A stretch of 5,495 nt of DNA from Candidatus Methylomirabilota bacterium. GTDB lineage: Bacteria; Methylomirabilota; Methylomirabilia; Methylomirabilales; CSP1-5. The stretch covers positions 1 through 5,495 of the forward strand of contig JAHFDE010000138.1 in assembly GCA_023249165.1 (NCBI GenBank). The letters are read 5' to 3'. The number at the start of each line of letters is the position of its first letter. The first letter of the stretch is position 1. The position numbers and the translations under genes were made by a program. Positions 5,491-5,495 of the stretch are shown one piece after another. Below the pieces are notes generated by a model. The model was not told where the DNA came from. It saw nothing but the letters and a program-made list of their open reading frames with translations, and made no database searches.

Positions 5491-5495
5491 ATGAT
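5491..5495 (+). CDS. Probable start of a downstream gene (partial, five bases)
   Basis: AGGGAGGG (5476-5483) is a strong Shine-Dalgarno placed 7 nt before ATG 5491. A second ATG at 5484 lies too close to that element to be the favoured start. Only the first codon and two bases are inside the window, so the product cannot be named. Confidence 0.4.

Overview
The window is a GC-rich stretch (estimated by eye at roughly 60-65% G+C) from a bacterium with an inner-membrane ABC-2 exporter. All four complete genes lie on the + strand. Codon use is strongly G/C-ending and GTG starts occur. This suits a high-GC soil or groundwater lineage such as Methylomirabilota/Rokubacteria or a deltaproteobacterial relative, but the placement is inference only.

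Layout: (1) 1-54 is the 3' end of an upstream gene whose TGA overlaps the next ATG. (2) 51-1181 is an ABC-2 permease of the YbhS/YbhR exporter type. (3) 1192-2397 is a seven-helix M48 (Ste24/CAAX protease-type) zinc metallopeptidase, 10 nt downstream and probably in the same operon. (4) 2398-3102 is a 705-bp stretch with no convincing gene. It is packed with long perfect inverted repeats and three degenerate copies of a 17-nt repeat. (5) 3103-3588 is a small tetratricopeptide-repeat protein. (6) 3595-3646 is a strong intrinsic terminator lying only 11 nt before the next start codon. (7) 3658-5403 is a full-length amidohydrolase with adenine-deaminase (COG1001) architecture, but with several signature motifs changed. 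(8) 5404-5495 is a short spacer with a good Shine-Dalgarno at the very end, probably the start of another gene.

The first three genes look like one envelope-related transcription unit: exporter subunits followed by a membrane protease. The TPR protein and the amidohydrolase are separated from that unit by the structured spacer and from each other by the terminator, so the amidohydrolase may depend on read-through or on a promoter inside the TPR gene.

The two places most worth a second look are the structured spacer, which could encode an undescribed RNA or be a palindromic mobile element, and the amidohydrolase, which keeps the metal-site scaffold of adenine deaminase but not its substrate-side signatures.
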